From Myxococcales bacterium (GTDB lineage: Bacteria; Myxococcota_A; UBA9042): 64,000 bases of DNA. Both the position numbers and the translations under genes were made by a program. Shown piece by piece: positions 57,871 through 64,000 of this stretch (within the stretch, counting starts at the first letter, position 1; the number at the start of each line of letters is the position of its first letter). The stretch covers positions 1-64,000 of the forward strand of contig SHZF01000005.1 of the NCBI GenBank assembly GCA_009692425.1. The letters run 5' to 3'. The notes under the pieces were generated by a model. It did not search any database. It had not been told where the DNA came from and was given only the letters and a program-made list of their open reading frames with translations.

Positions 57871-58257
57871 CTAGCCCACCGGCGCAAAACCCAAGCTCGC
57901 AGCCACCTTGCGCTGCTGGCCATCGCATGTCAGGAACTGCACGTTCACCGGGTTTGGCGCCAGAAACAACGCGGTCGCGACGTGATGCAGGTCCGCACCG
58001 CGCAGGTAACCCTGGGCCAGCACCTTGGCCAACTCTGTGTCAAGACGCCGGTTCGGTCGCACCCAACCGATGCGCTGCAACAGCGGTTCTGGTTCCAGGT
58101 CATCGCCTTCGCGGTGCAGCGTGGCGCGCAGTTCGGCGTTGAGCAGGTCGGCGCTCCAGAGGCCGTCGCACGCTGCCAGTCGCGCCCGCCACAGGTCCGC
58201 GTCCGCCTCGCCCAGCGCAATCGCGACCAAGCAGGAGGTGTCGACGTACGCGTGCAT
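57871..58257 (-). CDS. VapC-like PIN-domain toxin
   Basis: 128 residues; ATG at 58257 shares one base with the stop of the antitoxin (TGATG). The PIN acidic residues are in place: Asp6 with Ser8 in HAYVDTSCL, Glu42 in NAELRATL, Asp89 in RGADLHHVATAL and Asp112 in LTCDGQQRKVAASLG. PIN toxins are Mg-dependent RNases that cut tRNA or rRNA. The pairing with a Phd/YefM-type antitoxin rather than AbrB type is common. Confidence 0.9.
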   Translation of the reverse strand: MHAYVDTSCLVAIALGEADADLWRARLAACDGLWSADLLNAELRATLHREGDDLEPEPLLQRIGWVRPNRRLDTELAKVLAQGYLRGADLHHVATALFLAPNPVNVQFLTCDGQQRKVAASLGFAPVG

Positions 58258-58526
58258 CAATCGCGCTCCGCGAGGAACCGGGCCACGGCGCCGGGCACAT
58301 GGGTGAGCGTCGGCAGGTTGCGGTCGGGCGCGCAGGCCGGCACGAGGCAACCGTCGCGTTGCAGCCGGTCCAGGTGGGCCTGGAACGGTTCATCGGCCTG
58401 GACGATCGGTCTGATTTCTGCCACTTGACGACCACGGTGTGTCACAATGACCGACTCGCCGGCCATGACGCGGCGCAACAGTTCGCTGAAATGCGCCTTG
58501 GCGTCGTAAGTAGAATAGCTGTGCAT
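58257..58526 (-). CDS. Phd/YefM-family antitoxin
   Basis: 89 residues from ATG 58526. The DNA-binding N-terminal half shows TYDAKAHFSELLRRVMAGESVIVTHRGRQVAEIRPI, the Phd/YefM fold. The Pro-rich C-terminal tail (PTLTHVPGAVARFLAERD) would fold onto the toxin active site. Antitoxin first, toxin second, 1-nt overlap: typical autoregulated TA layout, with the complex expected to bind the promoter at 58527-58600. Confidence 0.9.
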   Translation of the reverse strand: MHSYSTYDAKAHFSELLRRVMAGESVIVTHRGRQVAEIRPIVQADEPFQAHLDRLQRDGCLVPACAPDRNLPTLTHVPGAVARFLAERD

Positions 58527-58599
58527 CGTCGCGGCCTCCGGCGAGGTGCGCCGCCGACGAGAATCAGTCTAGTCAGACGGGTCAACGTGGTCAAGTGCC

Positions 58600-58706
58600 T
58601 CCGATCCGCCGCTTTCGGCGTCCGGGTGCGCGGAGAGGCGCGCAAAAAACTCGAATTTCGACCTCGCAGTCGTCGCGAGCCCTCGATCCGATTCGGCGGG
58701 CTTTGG
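58600..58706. repeat. Dispersed intergenic repeat, copy B
   Basis: One end gatccgccgctttcggcg at 58603-58620 and the other gatccgattcggcgggcttt at 58685-58704, each with a small palindrome. Lies between the antitoxin promoter and the stop of queA. The second end is nearly identical (reverse complement) to 15608-15630. Confidence 0.7.
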
Positions 58707-58708
58707 AA

Positions 58709-59920
58709 TTAACTCACCCACATCGCATCCCCGTAGCTGTAAAATCGGTACCGCGCCCGCACCGCCTCCCCATACGCCGCCAGTACGCGCTCCCGCCCGC
58801 CGAACGCGCACACCAGCACCAGCAGGCTCGACTGCGGCAGATGGAAATTGGTCAGCATGCCGCCCACCAGTCCAAACCGGTGGCCTGGCCGGATCGTCAG
58901 GTCGGCCTCGCCCGCCAGCGCGCGCACGGGGCCGCCAGCGTTGATGTCACAGCGCAGGGCCAGCGTCTCCAGCGTACGCACCGTCGTCGTGCCCACCGCC
59001 GCGATCGGGCGCCCGTCGCGGCGGGCCTTTTCGAGCGCGGCCGCCGTCGCCTCGGACACTTCGAAGCGCTCGGGCAGGACGGCGTGGCGGCGCAGGTCGG
59101 GCTGGCGCACGGGCAGAAACGTGCCGGGTCCCACGTGCAGCGTCACGGTGGCGAATTCGATGCCGGCGGCGGCCAAGCCTGCGAGCACGACCGCGTCGAG
59201 GTGCAGGCCGGCAGTCGGCGCGGCGATGGCGCCGGGCTGGGTGGCAAACATACATTGGTAACGCGCGCGGTCGAGCCCGGGCGTCTCGCGGCCGTGGCGG
59301 ATATAGGGCGGCAGCGGCACGTGGCCACAGTGCGCGAGCAGGCTGTGCAGGTCGGCGGCGCCGGCGAGGTCCACGGTCGCCGTGCCATCGGAGCCGACAG
59401 CCACCACGCTGGCGGTCATGCCCGTCGCCCCAGTCACCTGCGCCGAATTCGTCACCTGCATCGTTGCCATCGAATCCATCGATTGTTCGGGACCGGTCGC
59501 GCCCGGACCCGGCTGAAGCGCGATGCGTTGCCCCGCCCGCAGCGGCTTCGACGAGCGTGCCAGCACCGCGTGTCCCAGCAGCCCGCCGCCGCCCACGCCA
59601 AAGGGCCGGGTCAGCAGCAACTCGACCTGGCCGCCCGAGTCCTTGCGCCCAAGCAGGCGGGCCGGCACCACCTTCGTGTCGTTGGCGACCAGCAGCGTGC
59701 CGCGCGGCAGCCAGGTGGGCAGGTCTGCAACGGTGCCGTGGCGCAGGCTCCCCGTCGCGCGCTCCAGGCCCAACAGGCGCGCTGACCGACGCGGTTCGAC
59801 GGCGTGCTGGGCGATGCGATCGTGCGGCAAGTCGAACGCATAGCTGGCCAGGTCATTGTCGTCCGCGCGGGCCACGCGTTCTGTCACGGGGTCCAATGAA
59901 TCTGCCGAGTCAGGTGTCAT
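58709..59920 (-). CDS. queA: S-adenosylmethionine:tRNA ribosyltransferase-isomerase
   Basis: 403 residues from ATG 59920, whose 5' end overlaps rsmD by 11 nt. QueA makes epoxyqueuosine in tRNA. Motifs: YAFDLPHDRIAQHAVEPRRSARLL, LLVANDTKVVPARLLGRK, VPLPPYIRHGRETPGLDRARYQC, GAIAAPTAGLHLDAVVLAGL, VTLHVGPGTFLPVR, VGTTTVRTLETLA and LTNFHLPQSSLLVLVCAFGG. An insertion of about 30 Ser/Thr/Met-rich residues (SMDSMATMQVTNS) appears in the first half. The 5' extension of the frame covers rsmD in another frame. Confidence 0.95.
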   Translation of the reverse strand: MTPDSADSLDPVTERVARADDNDLASYAFDLPHDRIAQHAVEPRRSARLLGLERATGSLRHGTVADLPTWLPRGTLLVANDTKVVPARLLGRKDSGGQVELLLTRPFGVGGGGLLGHAVLARSSKPLRAGQRIALQPGPGATGPEQSMDSMATMQVTNSAQVTGATGMTASVVAVGSDGTATVDLAGAADLHSLLAHCGHVPLPPYIRHGRETPGLDRARYQCMFATQPGAIAAPTAGLHLDAVVLAGLAAAGIEFATVTLHVGPGTFLPVRQPDLRRHAVLPERFEVSEATAAALEKARRDGRPIAAVGTTTVRTLETLALRCDINAGGPVRALAGEADLTIRPGHRFGLVGGMLTNFHLPQSSLLVLVCAFGGRERVLAAYGEAVRARYRFYSYGDAMWVS

Positions 59921-60518
59921 GGTCAGGTGCGGTCGCGCCGGTGGCGGCGGCGGCGGGCTCCAGCCGGTCCAGTGTCGCGGCGCCGCGCGTACGCCGGTCG
60001 AGGTGGGTCCAGCCTGCCAGCGCTTCCGTGGGCAAGCCGCCCTCGCTCTCCACCACCACGTCGCCGCTCGGACGCACCAGCCCATGCCGCAGCAGTCGCG
60101 CCAGCACCACCGCGTGCAGGCCGCTGCGGTAGGGCGGGTCCACGTAGACGAGGTCGAACGGTTCGAGCCGACCGGCGGCGCGCTCCTTGCCGAGCCGATC
60201 GAGCGCGGTGACGGCATCGGTGTCGAGCACCCGCAGGCGGTCGGCCAACCGGGTGCGCTGGGCGTTCCACTTCAGGGCCACGAGCGCGTCCGGGGCCGAT
60301 TCGATGGCGACGGCGGCGACGGCTCCCCGCGACAGGCATTCGAGTGCCACGGCGCCGGTGCCCGCGCACACGTCGAGCACGCGGCGCCCGTCGAATTGGC
60401 CACCTAGCATCGAGACCACCACCCCGCGCACGAAATCCGACGTCGGCCGCACCGCGTCGCCCGGCGGGCAGCGCAGTTGGGTGGCGCGCGCGGTGCCGGC
60501 GATGATGCGCATGGCCAA
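59910..60518 (-). CDS. rsmD: 16S rRNA (guanine(966)-N2)-methyltransferase
   Basis: 202 residues. Start MAMRIIAGTARATQLRCPPGDAVRPTSDFVRGVVVSMLG is close to RsmD (ATG at 60518 or 60512). SAM-binding VLDVCAGTGAVALECLSRGA, catalytic DPPY in YVDPPYRSGLHAVV. Small one-domain enzyme modifying the 30S subunit. Upstream of, and overlapping, queA. Confidence 0.95.
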   Translation of the reverse strand: MAMRIIAGTARATQLRCPPGDAVRPTSDFVRGVVVSMLGGQFDGRRVLDVCAGTGAVALECLSRGAVAAVAIESAPDALVALKWNAQRTRLADRLRVLDTDAVTALDRLGKERAAGRLEPFDLVYVDPPYRSGLHAVVLARLLRHGLVRPSGDVVVESEGGLPTEALAGWTHLDRRTRGAATLDRLEPAAAATGATAPDHDT

Positions 60519-60536
60519 TGTCTCCGGCGCGTCCGG

Positions 60537-61907
60537 CTAGACCCGCCGCGCGAGGTAGTCGATGAGGTCGATCTTCGTAATGATGCCGATGACCTTGGTT
60601 GCCGACACCACGACTGCGACGTTGTCCTGGCCGAGAATCGAGCGCAACTGGTCGATGCTGGCGTCGGGGTCGATCACGCCTTCGAGCGGTTCCATGAGGC
60701 CTTCGATCGCGTCGTCGCGGGTCGAGCGCCCGTCGACGATCGCGTTGAGCATGTCGACCTCGTGCACCATGCCGACGGGCTCGCCGCTCGCCGCCAGCAC
60801 CGGCATCTGGCTGATGCCCTCGCGTTTGAGCCGCACGATGACCGCGCCGAGCCGCTCGTCGGCGGTTGCGGTGTGCAGGTGGTGCGACTTGCCGCGCAGC
60901 AGATCGCGCACTGTGGCCTCGTGCTTGTCGGGTTCGAAGAAGCCATTGTCCTTCATCCAGTCGTCGTTGAAGAATTTCGACAGGTAGATGGCGCCCGAGT
61001 CCGGCAGGATGACGACGATGGTGGTGTTGCGGCCGTGCTCGCGGGCCAACTCGGCCGCGACGTGGACGGCAGCGCCCGACGAGCCGCCGGCGAAAATGCC
61101 CTCTTCGCGTGTCAGCCGGCGCGCCATCTGGAAGCACTCGCGGTCGTTGACCTGGATGACGTCGTCGATGTGGGTGAACTCGAGTGCGCCGCACACCATG
61201 TCTTCGCCGATGCCCTCCACCTTGTATGTGTGGGGCTGCGGGGGCACGCCGGTGTGGAACTGCTCATAGTAAATCGAGCCCTCGGGGTCGACGCCGACGG
61301 TGCGGATGCGCGAATTCTTCTCTTTCAAGAACTTCGCCGTGCCCGACAGCGTGCCGCCGGTGCCAAGGCCCGCGACCAGCAGGTGGAAGTTGCCGCCGGT
61401 CTGCTCCCAGATTTCGGGTCCGGTCGAGCGGTAGTGGGCCTCGATGTTCTCCTTGTTGTGGTACTGGTTGATCATGAAGGAGTTCGGTGTCTCGCGCGCC
61501 ACCCGCTTGGCCGTCTCGTAGTAGCTGTCGGGGTGGTCGGCGGGCACGGCGGTCGGCGTGACGATGACGTCGGCGCCGAAGGCCTTGAGGCGGCTCACTT
61601 TCTCTTGGCTCATCTTGTCGGGCATCGTGAAGATGCAGCGGTAGCCCTTGATCGCCGCCGCCATCGCCACGCCGACGCCGGTGTTGCCCGAGGTGTTCTC
61701 GACGATGACGGAGCCGGGCTTCAGGTCGCCGCGCCGCTCGGCCAGTTCGATGATGTGCAGCGCCATGCGGTCCTTGACCGACCCGCCCGGGTTCATGAAC
61801 TCGAGCTTGGCGAGCACGCGGGCATCGTGGCGGCCGACGACCTTGTGGAGTTGGACCAGCGGGGTGTCGCCGATCGCATGCAGGACGTTCTGGTAGATGC
61901 CGCGCAT
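60537..61907 (-). CDS. Cystathionine beta-synthase with CBS domains
   Basis: 456 residues, the fold of human-type CBS without the haem N-terminus. The PLP Lys is K45 in NPGGSVKDRMAL; GNTGVG, EKVSRLKAFGADVIVTPT, GTGGTLSGTAKFLKE, EGIFAGGSSGAAV follow. A pair of CBS domains (about 335-455) with VNDRECF earlier and RDDAIEGLM sits at the C-terminus. It condenses homocysteine with serine to cystathionine; members of this group can also act as cysteine synthases. ATG start. Confidence 0.93.
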   Translation of the reverse strand: MRGIYQNVLHAIGDTPLVQLHKVVGRHDARVLAKLEFMNPGGSVKDRMALHIIELAERRGDLKPGSVIVENTSGNTGVGVAMAAAIKGYRCIFTMPDKMSQEKVSRLKAFGADVIVTPTAVPADHPDSYYETAKRVARETPNSFMINQYHNKENIEAHYRSTGPEIWEQTGGNFHLLVAGLGTGGTLSGTAKFLKEKNSRIRTVGVDPEGSIYYEQFHTGVPPQPHTYKVEGIGEDMVCGALEFTHIDDVIQVNDRECFQMARRLTREEGIFAGGSSGAAVHVAAELAREHGRNTTIVVILPDSGAIYLSKFFNDDWMKDNGFFEPDKHEATVRDLLRGKSHHLHTATADERLGAVIVRLKREGISQMPVLAASGEPVGMVHEVDMLNAIVDGRSTRDDAIEGLMEPLEGVIDPDASIDQLRSILGQDNVAVVVSATKVIGIITKIDLIDYLARRV

Positions 61908-62223
61908 GGGTGTCTCGCGCGCCCGGGGCGGTCGGGCGGGGCGCGGAGGATGCGCGACAATGGGGGTGGAGGCAACGGGTGGACCAAGCCCCGATCCAAG
62001 CCCCGATCCGCCGCCTTCGGCGCAGCTCTGCGTTATCGCTGCGGAATCGGCGTTCGAAGTGCCGGGTGCATGTCTTCACGCCGATTCCTTGCTTCGCCTT
62101 GTCGAGCGCAAGCGAGCCAACCGGCAACGCGCATCCGAATTCGGCGGCCGGGGATCGGAGTCGGTGGTGAATCCTGGCGGGCCAGAACCCACCCGCGCGG
62201 GCGGCCGTGCGTGGTGCCGGATG
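61908..62223. other. Intergenic region holding repeat copy C
   Basis: 316 bp without a gene. Largely occupied by repeat copy C (61991-62160). The CBS promoter must lie near 61908-61990. Confidence 0.55.
61991..62160. repeat. Dispersed intergenic repeat, copy C
   Basis: About 170 bp. One end is gccccgatccgccgcc then ttcggcgc (62000-62023); the other is gcatccgaattcggcggccg then gggatcgg (62131-62158). Both ends carry mini-palindromes. It lies just after the end of the HTH gene and is opposite in orientation to copy D on the far side of that gene pair. Confidence 0.75.
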
Positions 62224-62793
62224 TCAACGCTCCGCTTCGATCTCCCGCAGCGCCTCGCGCCCTGCCGCGGCCAATGCCACGCCCCGCTCTGCGCGCCTTT
62301 CGACGAGGAGGCCGGCCGCGCGCAGCACCTTCAAGGCCCGGCTGACATGCGGCTGTGGGAGTTGGAGCGCGGCCGCTAGATCGACGGTGCGGGCGCAATG
62401 TGCGTGCCTGAGCCACAGCAGCACGCGCACCGGCGTCGGCGCGAGGACCCGGCGCAACAAGGCCGCGCGCTCGGGCGCCTCGCGTTGCCGGCATCGACGG
62501 GCCGCCGCCATGACTTCGCGAGCGGCCCAGTCGTGGAACTGATAGGCCAGCTTGTCGAGCATCACACGCGCCCGTTGGCCAGGGTCGGAGGGCAGCAGCG
62601 GCCTGCCGAGGCAGCACACCACGCGGCCACAGGTCACCGCCTTGAAGTCGAGCGCCTCGCCATGCACGCGCACGTCAGGCCAACGCCCCGAGACGACCCG
62701 GCGCACGCCCGCCGCTACGCACAGGGCATCGAAGGGCACGGTCACGCCGGTGGCGTGGGCTCGCAACGCCGGGGGCGGGTACATCAAGTCCAC
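62224..62793 (-). CDS. ArsR-like winged-helix regulator, partner of nucleotidyltransferase
   Basis: 189 residues from a GTG at 62793 or ATG at 62784; 3 bp after the nucleotidyltransferase stop. The C-terminal half is a winged HTH of ArsR type: TPVRVLLWLRHAHCARTVDLAAALQLPQPHVSRALKVLRAAGLLVERRAERGVALA. The N-terminal half (about 1-115) is unfamiliar but contains DPGQRARVMLDKLAYQFHDWAAREVM, a pattern seen near stand-alone HTH partners of toxins. It likely binds DNA, perhaps the palindrome at 63484-63500, and may antagonise the upstream enzyme. Confidence 0.75.
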   Translation of the reverse strand: MDLMYPPPALRAHATGVTVPFDALCVAAGVRRVVSGRWPDVRVHGEALDFKAVTCGRVVCCLGRPLLPSDPGQRARVMLDKLAYQFHDWAAREVMAAARRCRQREAPERAALLRRVLAPTPVRVLLWLRHAHCARTVDLAAALQLPQPHVSRALKVLRAAGLLVERRAERGVALAAAGREALREIEAER

Positions 62794-62796
62794 GCG

Positions 62797-63462
62797 TCAC
62801 TTCCCCAGGCCCACCGCCACGCGACGGCATTCGCTGACGCGCTCGACACCTTGGGTCGCCATCTTGCGCAGGGTCGCGGCTCGGTGCAGGTTGCCGTCGG
62901 TCAGGCGCACGGCAGCGTCCCCGCGCACGATGCGGCCCAACTCGGTCTCGTGGCGGTCTTCGAGGCGCCCGCACCGGGCTGGCGTGGTGCCGCGCTCATC
63001 GAGCAGGAGCAGCAGCTTCAACACGTCTTCGGCGTCGCGGTCGCCCTTGGCAGAGCCGCGCCGGTCGTCGAGCGCGTGGAGTTTGAGTACGAGCAGGTGC
63101 TCCAGGCACGCCACCCGGATGCCGGAGCGCAGTTCTGAGTGCGCTCCCGCCTCGTCGTAGGGCACCGCAAGGTCGTGCTGCCCCTCGACATAGACGTCGA
63201 ACTCGATGCCATGCTTGAAGAACTGGCACTTGCGCAGCCGTCGGTTGGGCGTCAGTTGTTCGAGGTCCTTGAGGTCGGTGTAGTCGGCCACCGAGATCAT
63301 GAAGTCCACGTCGTGGCTGAATGCGATCAAGTCTGCGTACCTTGTGCTGGCCCGGGTGTGGGCGAAGACGGCCACGCCGCCGATGAAGACGACGCCGGGC
63401 TCGAAGCCGCTCTGGACATCCTCGACGCCGGCCCACAGTTCTGCCCATTCGCTGTCGTCCAC
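62797..63462 (-). CDS. Nucleotidyltransferase-fold protein (AbiEii/MNT-like)
   Basis: 221 residues from a GTG at 63462, directly after a strong gggaggagg. The motif set is that of minimal nucleotidyltransferases: GG at 28-29 in VFIGGVAVF, SHDVDF with Asp51 and Asp53, and a third Asp89 in IEFDVYV; later VLKLHALDDRRGSAKGDRDAEDV supplies the conserved Lys-Arg-Asp cluster of AbiEii/nucleotidyltransferase-like proteins. Such proteins transfer nucleotides to tRNA or proteins and act as toxins or resistance factors. It forms an operon with the winged-HTH gene. Function as a toxin is inference. Confidence 0.8.
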   Translation of the reverse strand: MDDSEWAELWAGVEDVQSGFEPGVVFIGGVAVFAHTRASTRYADLIAFSHDVDFMISVADYTDLKDLEQLTPNRRLRKCQFFKHGIEFDVYVEGQHDLAVPYDEAGAHSELRSGIRVACLEHLLVLKLHALDDRRGSAKGDRDAEDVLKLLLLLDERGTTPARCGRLEDRHETELGRIVRGDAAVRLTDGNLHRAATLRKMATQGVERVSECRRVAVGLGK

Positions 63463-63483
63463 GGCGTGCCTCCTCCCCTGAGA

Positions 63484-63500
63484 ATACCAGTTATTGGTAT
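63484..63500. promoter_or_regulatory. Palindromic operator candidate
   Basis: atacca-gttat-tggtat, a 17-bp inverted repeat with a 6-bp arm and 5-bp centre, about 20 bp upstream of the ribosome-binding site of the nucleotidyltransferase gene. It is probably the promoter or operator of the gene pair. Confidence 0.6.
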
Positions 63501-63542
63501 GATGGGCAACGCCCGAGTCCAATCAGGATCAACGTCCAACCT

Positions 63543-63673
63543 CCCCCGGTCGCCGAATTCGGATGCAGTTCTAGGTGCCTAGGAGGTTGGCGGTCAACGC
63601 GGACGCTGGGCACGTCGAACCACCAACCGACGACGGCAACGACGAAAATGCGCCGAAGGCGGCGGCTCGGGGC
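63543..63673. repeat. Dispersed intergenic repeat, copy D
   Basis: About 130 bp. One end is cccggtcgccgaattcggat, then gcag (63544-63567); the other is tgcgccgaaggcggcggctc, then gggg (63649-63672). Orientation is opposite to copy C. It sits on the far side of the operator candidate from the nucleotidyltransferase gene. Confidence 0.75.
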
Positions 63674-63749
63674 CGCTGGCCGTCCGCCCGATTCTCCGCC
63701 ACACTCCCGCACTGCGCCCCACGCGCGGCCGTCGCCGCCGGCGCTCGCC

Positions 63750-64000
63750 ATGCCCACGCCGTCCCTGCTCGCCTCTCGGAACCTGCTCGCCTCCCGGGCC
63801 CTGTTCACCGCCCCGCTGCTGCTCGCTGCCTGCGGTTCGCCGCTCGCCGGCGGCTGGCGCGGCACCGCCGATCTCGGCCCTGTGCTCGCGCCGGTGCTCG
63901 AGTTCCACGTCGCCGAAGACTCGCTGACCGGCCGACTTGAACTACAGGAAGTCGGCAAGCCGTACTCGCGCTTCCAACTGTGCGCGCTGCGGGTCGACCC
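63750..64000 (+). CDS. Lipoprotein, partial at right edge
   Basis: 83 complete codons from ATG 63750 to the window end. Signal core ALFTAPLLLAAC with Cys28 as the lipobox. The early mature sequence, AGGWRGTADLGPVLAPVLEFHVAEDSLTGRLELQEVGKPYSRFQLC, looks like a small beta-rich domain. Divergent from the nucleotidyltransferase pair. Family unknown. Confidence 0.75.
   Translation, partial: MPTPSLLASRNLLASRALFTAPLLLAACGSPLAGGWRGTADLGPVLAPVLEFHVAEDSLTGRLELQEVGKPYSRFQLCALRVD

Noticed and set aside
53567-57874. 1435-residue plus-strand ORF
   Set aside because: Lies over recN, der and era on the opposite strand; no signal or domain. A shadow.

Overview
The window is GC-rich chromosomal DNA from a Gram-negative bacterium, most like a Myxococcota/deltaproteobacterial lineage. 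The pointers are: a high density of lipoproteins with Asp/Ala/Pro-rich linkers after the lipobox Cys; large secreted proteins built from DUF4215-type CDDGN repeats, thrombospondin type 3 repeats, lamin-tail-like domains and a P-domain; a Hanks-type Ser/Thr kinase coupled to a TPR/coiled-coil membrane protein; and a C-terminal Cys/hydrophobic/Arg tail resembling MYXO-CTERM. I see no rRNA, tRNA, CRISPR array, transposase or prophage. The taxonomic call is inference.

Layout. 1-8 kb: partial repeat lipoprotein, crotonase-family enzyme, secreted lipoprotein, alpha/beta hydrolase, glycerol kinase (glpK), hybrid PAS histidine kinase, GAF plus degenerate GGDEF protein. 8-24 kb: 1422-residue Cys-rich lipoprotein, Ser/Thr kinase with its translationally coupled partner, asparagine synthetase (asnB), P-domain secreted protein, LolA-like carrier, FtsK. 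24-31 kb (minus strand): PBP4-type DD-carboxypeptidase, then a large lamin-tail/TSP3 lipoprotein coupled to an NHL-type propeller lipoprotein. 31-38.6 kb (plus strand): dnaA, a DnaA-box-rich gap that is the best oriC candidate, dnaN, recF, murA, proB, the last three linked by 4-nt stop/start overlaps. 38.7-44.7 kb: nitroreductase, a propeller plus dihaem cytochrome c pair, a divergent lipoprotein plus BNR-like protein pair, aldo/keto reductase. 44.7-52.8 kb: RNase D with a coupled lipoprotein, an MBL-like remnant, then a three-gene run: TSP3 lipoprotein, a pentapeptide/TPR/APH-like kinase fusion, and a TPR membrane protein. 52.9-62 kb (minus strand): recN, der, era, a Phd/VapC-like toxin-antitoxin pair, queA, rsmD, cystathionine beta-synthase. 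62.2-63.5 kb: a nucleotidyltransferase plus winged-HTH pair with a palindromic operator candidate. The right edge has the start of another lipoprotein.

Two kinds of structure are not explained by the genes. First, a family of about 110-170 bp intergenic elements recurs, ending in CCGAATTCGG-type and CGCCGAAGGCG-type mini-palindromes; copies lie near 15.6, 58.6, 62.0 and 63.6 kb, with a half-copy at 32.96 kb in the oriC gap. Two copies in opposite orientation bracket the nucleotidyltransferase/HTH pair, and another sits just upstream of the Phd/VapC pair. Second, in-frame 18-nt (hexapeptide) tandem arrays occur in unrelated proteins: the first lipoprotein, the DnaA linker, and both the N-terminal region and the tail of RecF.

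Start codons were chosen by upstream Shine-Dalgarno-like sequence, signal peptide position and overlap with neighbours. Family assignments come from motifs read by eye, without database searches.
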